64,000 nt of DNA from Datura wrightii (Eukaryota; Streptophyta; Magnoliopsida; Solanales; Solanaceae): the NCBI GenBank assembly GCA_035772735.1, contig JASDFA010000010.1:155312501-155376500 (forward strand). Direction: 5' to 3'. The position numbers were made by a program, and so were the translations under genes. Shown here piece after piece: positions 59,969 to 64,000 of the stretch. Below the pieces are notes generated by a model. That model was not told the origin of the DNA. It did no database searches and worked only from the letters and a program-made list of their open reading frames with translations. Positions within the stretch are counted from its first letter, which is position 1, and each line of letters begins with the position of its first letter.

Positions 59969-60462
59969 TTTTTTAATAGGTAAGGTTTTTGTATTGGTCA
60001 GGGCATTATGCACAAGTTAATACTCCATCATTCAAGGGCCTGTGTTATATATGGCAGGAATGAGAAGATACCCACTAGAAAATAATTAGACTGCAGAGGA
60101 TGACTGAACCTACAGATATGTAGTCCTAAATTGGTTGAAACACGTTTGAATGGCTCTTATAAGTGATGCAATATTTTGCTCTCCTTTCCTTACCAGGATC
60201 AAGTTTTCTATTCATGATGTGAAGCTCTATAACTTGAGCATTTGGATTCATCTATCATGGAGTTACTAAGTTTTGTTACGATTCTTTCTTGCGCTGAAGA
60301 AATTGTATATTTAATAGTGATTTTTTACAAATTTTGAGTACAGCACTTGGTGTAAGCGTATGATTTTCTGGAACTTTATGCTTAAACCCGAACTTGGATC
60401 TCAGGACAATTATCACTTCAACCACAAACCTTCATTCGCATTAAACACAGAAGAAGCAAAAA

Positions 60463-61494
60463 ATGACCGAAGAAGTGAGCAACAAACAGGTCATTCTAAA
60501 ACACTATGTCACTGGTTACCTTAAGGAATCGGACATGGAATTGAAGAATACCACCATTAAACTGAATGTTCCAGAAGGTTCTAGTGCTGTGGTTTTGAAG
60601 AATCTTTACCTGTCTTGTGACCCTTACATGCGTTACCGCATGAGGAAAATTGAGGGTAGCTATGTTGAGTCCTTCATTCCTGGCTCTCCTATCACGGGAT
60701 ATGGAGTGGCTAAAGTTTTGGAGTCTGGTGATTCAAACTTCCAGAAATGTGACATAGTTTTGGGTAGGACTGGCTGGGAGGAGTATAGTATTGTAACAGC
60801 TACTCAGACTCTGTTTAAAATTCATGACAATGATGTGCCACTTTCCTACTATTTAGGAATCTTTGGGATGCCTGGCTTGACAGCTTATGCTGGCTTTTAT
60901 GAGGTTTGCTCCCCCAAGAAGGGAGAAACTGTCTTTGTTTCAGCTGCTTCAGGAGCAGTTGGTCAGCTTGTTGGGCAATTTGCAAAGATGCTAGGTTGCT
61001 ATGTTGTTGGTAGTGCTGGAAGCAAAGAAAAGGTTGACCAGTTGAAGAGCAAATTTTGTTTTGATGAAGCTTTTAACTACAAAGAGGAGCAGGATTTAGA
61101 TGCAGCTCTGAAGAGGTACTTCCCTGATGGAATTGACATCTACTTTGAGAATGTTGGAGGGAAGATGCTTGATGCAGTTCTTCTGAATATGAAAGTCCAT
61201 GGTCGTATCGCTGTGTGTGGGATGGTCTCACAATACAACCTTGAGCAGACTGAAGGAGTACACAACTTGTTCTGCCTCATCACAAAACGAATCCGCATGG
61301 AAGGATTTCTTGTTTTCGATTACTATCATCTCTACCCTAAATATTTGGCAATGATCATTCCACAAATAAAGGCCGGTAAGGTTGTGTACGCGGAAGACGT
61401 AGCTGAAGGCCTCGAAAGTGCTCCCAGTGCTCTAGTTGGTCTCTTCTCTGGTCGCAATATTGGAAAGCAAATTGTGGTGGTTTCGCGTGAATGA
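60463..61494 (+). CDS. NADPH-dependent 2-alkenal / double-bond reductase
   Basis: Single-exon gene for a 343-residue medium-chain reductase of the zinc-independent alkenal reductase family (Arabidopsis AER/P1, tobacco allyl-ADH/DBR type). Such enzymes use NADPH to reduce the C=C bond of reactive alpha,beta-unsaturated aldehydes and ketones, detoxifying lipid-peroxidation products or acting on phenylpropanoid enals. They are cytosolic; no targeting signal is seen. Family marks: DPYMRYRM (53-60), GMPGLTAYAG (135-144), the cofactor Rossmann motif AASGAVGQLVGQFAK (161-175), FENVGG (228-233) and the C-terminal GRNIGKQIV (330-338). Zinc ligands of classic alcohol dehydrogenases are absent, as expected. 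The length is full and the frame is clean. The start is set by the conserved N-terminus (VSNKQVILKHYVTGY). It has no introns, unlike the multi-exon genes I know in this family. Confidence 0.95.
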   Translation: MTEEVSNKQVILKHYVTGYLKESDMELKNTTIKLNVPEGSSAVVLKNLYLSCDPYMRYRMRKIEGSYVESFIPGSPITGYGVAKVLESGDSNFQKCDIVLGRTGWEEYSIVTATQTLFKIHDNDVPLSYYLGIFGMPGLTAYAGFYEVCSPKKGETVFVSAASGAVGQLVGQFAKMLGCYVVGSAGSKEKVDQLKSKFCFDEAFNYKEEQDLDAALKRYFPDGIDIYFENVGGKMLDAVLLNMKVHGRIAVCGMVSQYNLEQTEGVHNLFCLITKRIRMEGFLVFDYYHLYPKYLAMIIPQIKAGKVVYAEDVAEGLESAPSALVGLFSGRNIGKQIVVVSRE

Positions 61495-62485
61495 ATGTTA
61501 GTAACTGCTTAGATGGTGGTTGATGTGCCAGTTCTTGTAAATAAACTCAGTTGCAGATTTTAGTAGAGATGGTTGTGTATATGATTAGGGAACGATTTGA
61601 TTGCATGATTTTGCTTAATGCAAATGTTGTCTGCTTCAAGCAAAGGAAAAAAAACTTCTGAATGAATTAAAAAGTTGTAGTATGTAGAAAACAAACTTTG
61701 AGATGAACAACATATTTAATAAAGATACTCTCTCCCCCTCTCACTTATATATATAGGCATTAAGTTGCTTCCTGAAATTGTTAGATACCCTTTAGATACC
61801 AGAGAAAACATCAATATTTGTTAGATACCTACGCTTTTGATGAACTTTTTTTCTTTTAGTACAAAACAACTTTTTGGTTGAACATGTACTAAGTTTGTAG
61901 ACAAATGTTTTATATCCAACTGTTTTGTGGAAATGAACAAACTTAACACACTTATAATGTTCACTCCTATAGTTTAAGTTGTGATCCTAAAAGGTCCCAA
62001 ATTTAAATTAGAGTTTTAAGTTATTGAAACTGACAAACCTCCTTCAAATGTAGAAGCTATAATCTTAAAAATACGATAAACTATCTGTTTTAATTCATAA
62101 AAATAACCTGATGGTCTAAAATTTTCTTATACAAACAATACATATAACTTAAACTTTTTATATTATATTTCATGTTTGAATATTTGTCCTAAACGGCAAA
62201 ATGTGGTTACATTGCTTAGCATTTGTTTCGTTTGATAATGTCATGGACATGAAGAGGGACAAACTTCAGTGTACATCTTATTATGGACTCACATTTTCTA
62301 AGATTTTATTAGATTGACATAATATTTTAGGTGAATTGAGGTCATGAAAAATCCAACTTACACTTATTACGTGGAATACTGCTGCTAATATCACTAAAGC
62401 TTAGTATCGCATAATGATGTTTGGCGAAGGGATGATAAATTAACAAAGTGTGAGTGTGAACTTGTGTAACATTTACATAAATTAG
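61495..62485. other. 3' region of the reductase gene and duplicated flank
   Basis: The first 100-150 bases are probably 3' UTR (CTTGTAAATAAACTC near 61534). From 61740 the sequence matches the zone beyond MIR164: ACTTATATATATAGGCATTAAG here versus ACTTATATATACATAGCATTAAG at 32.34 kb. It also matches AGAGAAAACATCAATATTTGTTAG versus 32.67 kb. No gene. Confidence 0.55.
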
Positions 62486-62939
62486 GGATTGTTTGGTAGG
62501 CCGTACTAACTAAAATAGTCCTTGGATTAAAATTAAATTCAAGCCAATACATTATTTGGTTACTCAATTCAATTTAATTATACCTAATACATAGATAATT
62601 TATACACCATAGGTTGTATTATTTTATACCAAGGAAACAAAGGGATTAGTAATCATTGTATTAACAATACAAAGATAAGACCCTTGAATGACTAGACTAT
62701 CCCTCAATTCCTTTTCCTAAATTTCTTTATATAAAAATTCAAGGGTATAATTGTAAAGAAGATTTTAGTATAGTTTTAAATCAAACACAATACATGGTAT
62801 ATCTAGTTTTTAACAAAATTAACAAAACACCTGATAAAAAATAATCCCAACATTATAATCCCTGTATTAACAATCTCTGTGTTACTAATCTATTTATTAC
62901 TAATCCTTTCATTACTTGTATTCGTACCAAACGACCCCT
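62486..62939. mobile_element. MITE, second copy of the 6.3-kb family
   Basis: The left end GGGATTGTTTGGTAGGCCG pairs with the right end, read inverted (CAGGGGTCGTTTGGTACG). The interior shares long blocks with 6310-6737 (TTATTTGGTTACTCAATTCAA and TTCTTTATATAAAAATTCAAG). It is 454 bp and non-coding. Confidence 0.7.
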
Positions 62940-64000
62940 GCATTAAATTGTTTTCCAAAGGTCAACTTGGTCATCTTTCCTACAAATCTTAGATAAAGAA
63001 ATTTTTGTGATACAATTTTAATTATTGTCCACATACAATTTATATTTAAAATATGATCAACTATTGATCCTACCTTCTCTACGGCCTTGAGAGCTAATTT
63101 TTGGTTTAGTAAAAATTTCCAGAGACACATTTAGATTCAGAATGTTGAAAAGAAGAGATACTAAAAGAAGATAAAAATAAAAAAATTAAAAAAAAAAAAG
63201 AAACTCAAGTGAGTTTAAAAATTCTCAGCAAGTTAGAATAAGTATAATCATACAATATAAACATACAAGCGTGTGCCCTTCTTAAGGGAATTCTAATTTT
63301 CTGATCTAGTTTTTGACAGTATTTATAAGAAAAGAATATATTAAAAGAAGATAATGAAAAATTTAAGATAAATTTAATTGGCCTGAAAATTCTCAATAAG
63401 TTAGAATGAATATAATATTTCATAATTCCTTGTTAACATCTCAATCTCTTATCTCATTTAAAAAGGTTTGGTCAAAATAAAAAATTATTTACAGAAAAAA
63501 ATGTTAAATGGTTTGTAAATACATATTTGGACAAATCGTTAGATCAAATATTATTTTACAAATGTTAAAATAACATCTGAAAATTAATGTTTGTTTCTCA
63601 ATTATATTTCTTATTTTAGCTTCTAACTTGAAATAGAGAATATAATAATTTTTTTTTTCTGGTAAACAAACTATTGTCATTTATATCAAAGGGCTAGTCA
63701 CAAAATCAAATTGGTGTAGACCACCTACATCTGAAATATATATAAAGGCTCTCAATTAGGCATGGATTATCAACAATCAAGACTTTTATAGACGCAAATA
63801 ATCAGAGACATACAGTCTAAAATCTGGCCAAAAATAAAAGACATATAGTAAAAAAGAAATCTTACAAAAGAGACACAACACACAGTAAAATTAAGGCAAA
63901 GTTGAAAACCTCATTTGATAAATAACTTCAAGTGAAATAGCAGTTCACTCCAAAATATTCATTTTTCATATCGGAGAAAAAATTCACTTTTTTTTCAAAT
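62940..64000. other. Diverged duplicate of 34.66-35.44 plus 53.79-54.18 kb
   Basis: Similar in order to the sequence on either side of the Helitron cluster. It includes the GTTAACATCTCAATCTCTTATC block at 63434 that matches 53817. An extra ~270 bp at 63640-63910 (GGTAAACAAACTATTGTC...) interrupts the match and is not recognised. No gene. Confidence 0.55.

Overview
This is an AT-rich, transposon-dense stretch of a eudicot nuclear genome, probably Solanaceae. The evidence is split plant genes with GT-AG introns, nuclear tRNA-Ala genes, a miR164 hairpin, and Copia, hAT, Helitron, MULE and MITE remnants. The group VII ERF gene also resembles tomato JERF1 as I remember it. No prokaryotic or organellar gene was seen.

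Layout. (1) 1-6.7 kb: non-coding AT-rich DNA with a 0.9-kb MULE-type MITE (perfect 9-bp target duplication) and a second MITE. (2) 6.9-9.4 kb: a complete two-exon group VII ERF gene starting with the Met-Cys oxygen-sensing N-degron. (3) 9.4-18.5 kb: non-coding, with a second diverged MITE copy, a degenerate ~84-bp tandem repeat array broken by a MITE, and a decayed transposase-like fragment. (4) 18.6-20.2 kb: a complete three-exon dormancy/auxin-associated (DRM1/ARP) gene. (5) 20.3-27.5 kb: LTR debris, then a diverged tandem duplication in which each copy begins with a tRNA-Ala(UGC) gene. (6) 27.6-31.6 kb: a four-exon gene encoding only the C-terminal part of a COP1-interacting-protein-like protein. 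It is followed at 32.0-32.1 kb, on the opposite strand, by a miR164 precursor. (7) 32.8-58.0 kb: a nested transposon block. It holds a solo LTR, a minus-strand Helitron carrying a 6.2-kb Copia element that has a 5-bp target duplication and an internal inversion, a MULE-type element, an RPA-like fragment, a head-to-tail Helitron cluster and a 3.8-kb hAT element. (8) 58.2-64 kb: a possible 5' leader exon, a MITE, an intronless alkenal/double-bond reductase gene, and a diverged duplicate of the sequence beyond MIR164.

Four protein-coding genes have intact reading frames, and there are three small RNA genes (two tRNA, one miRNA). The genes do not form an obvious pathway: hypoxia/ethylene transcription control, a growth-arrest marker, a light-signalling-related protein, NAC-factor silencing by miR164, and detoxification of reactive carbonyls. 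Splice sites were set by eye from GT-AG borders that keep frame and recreate family-typical protein. Transposon boundaries come from terminal repeats and target-site duplications read directly. All family names rest on recognition, not database searches.
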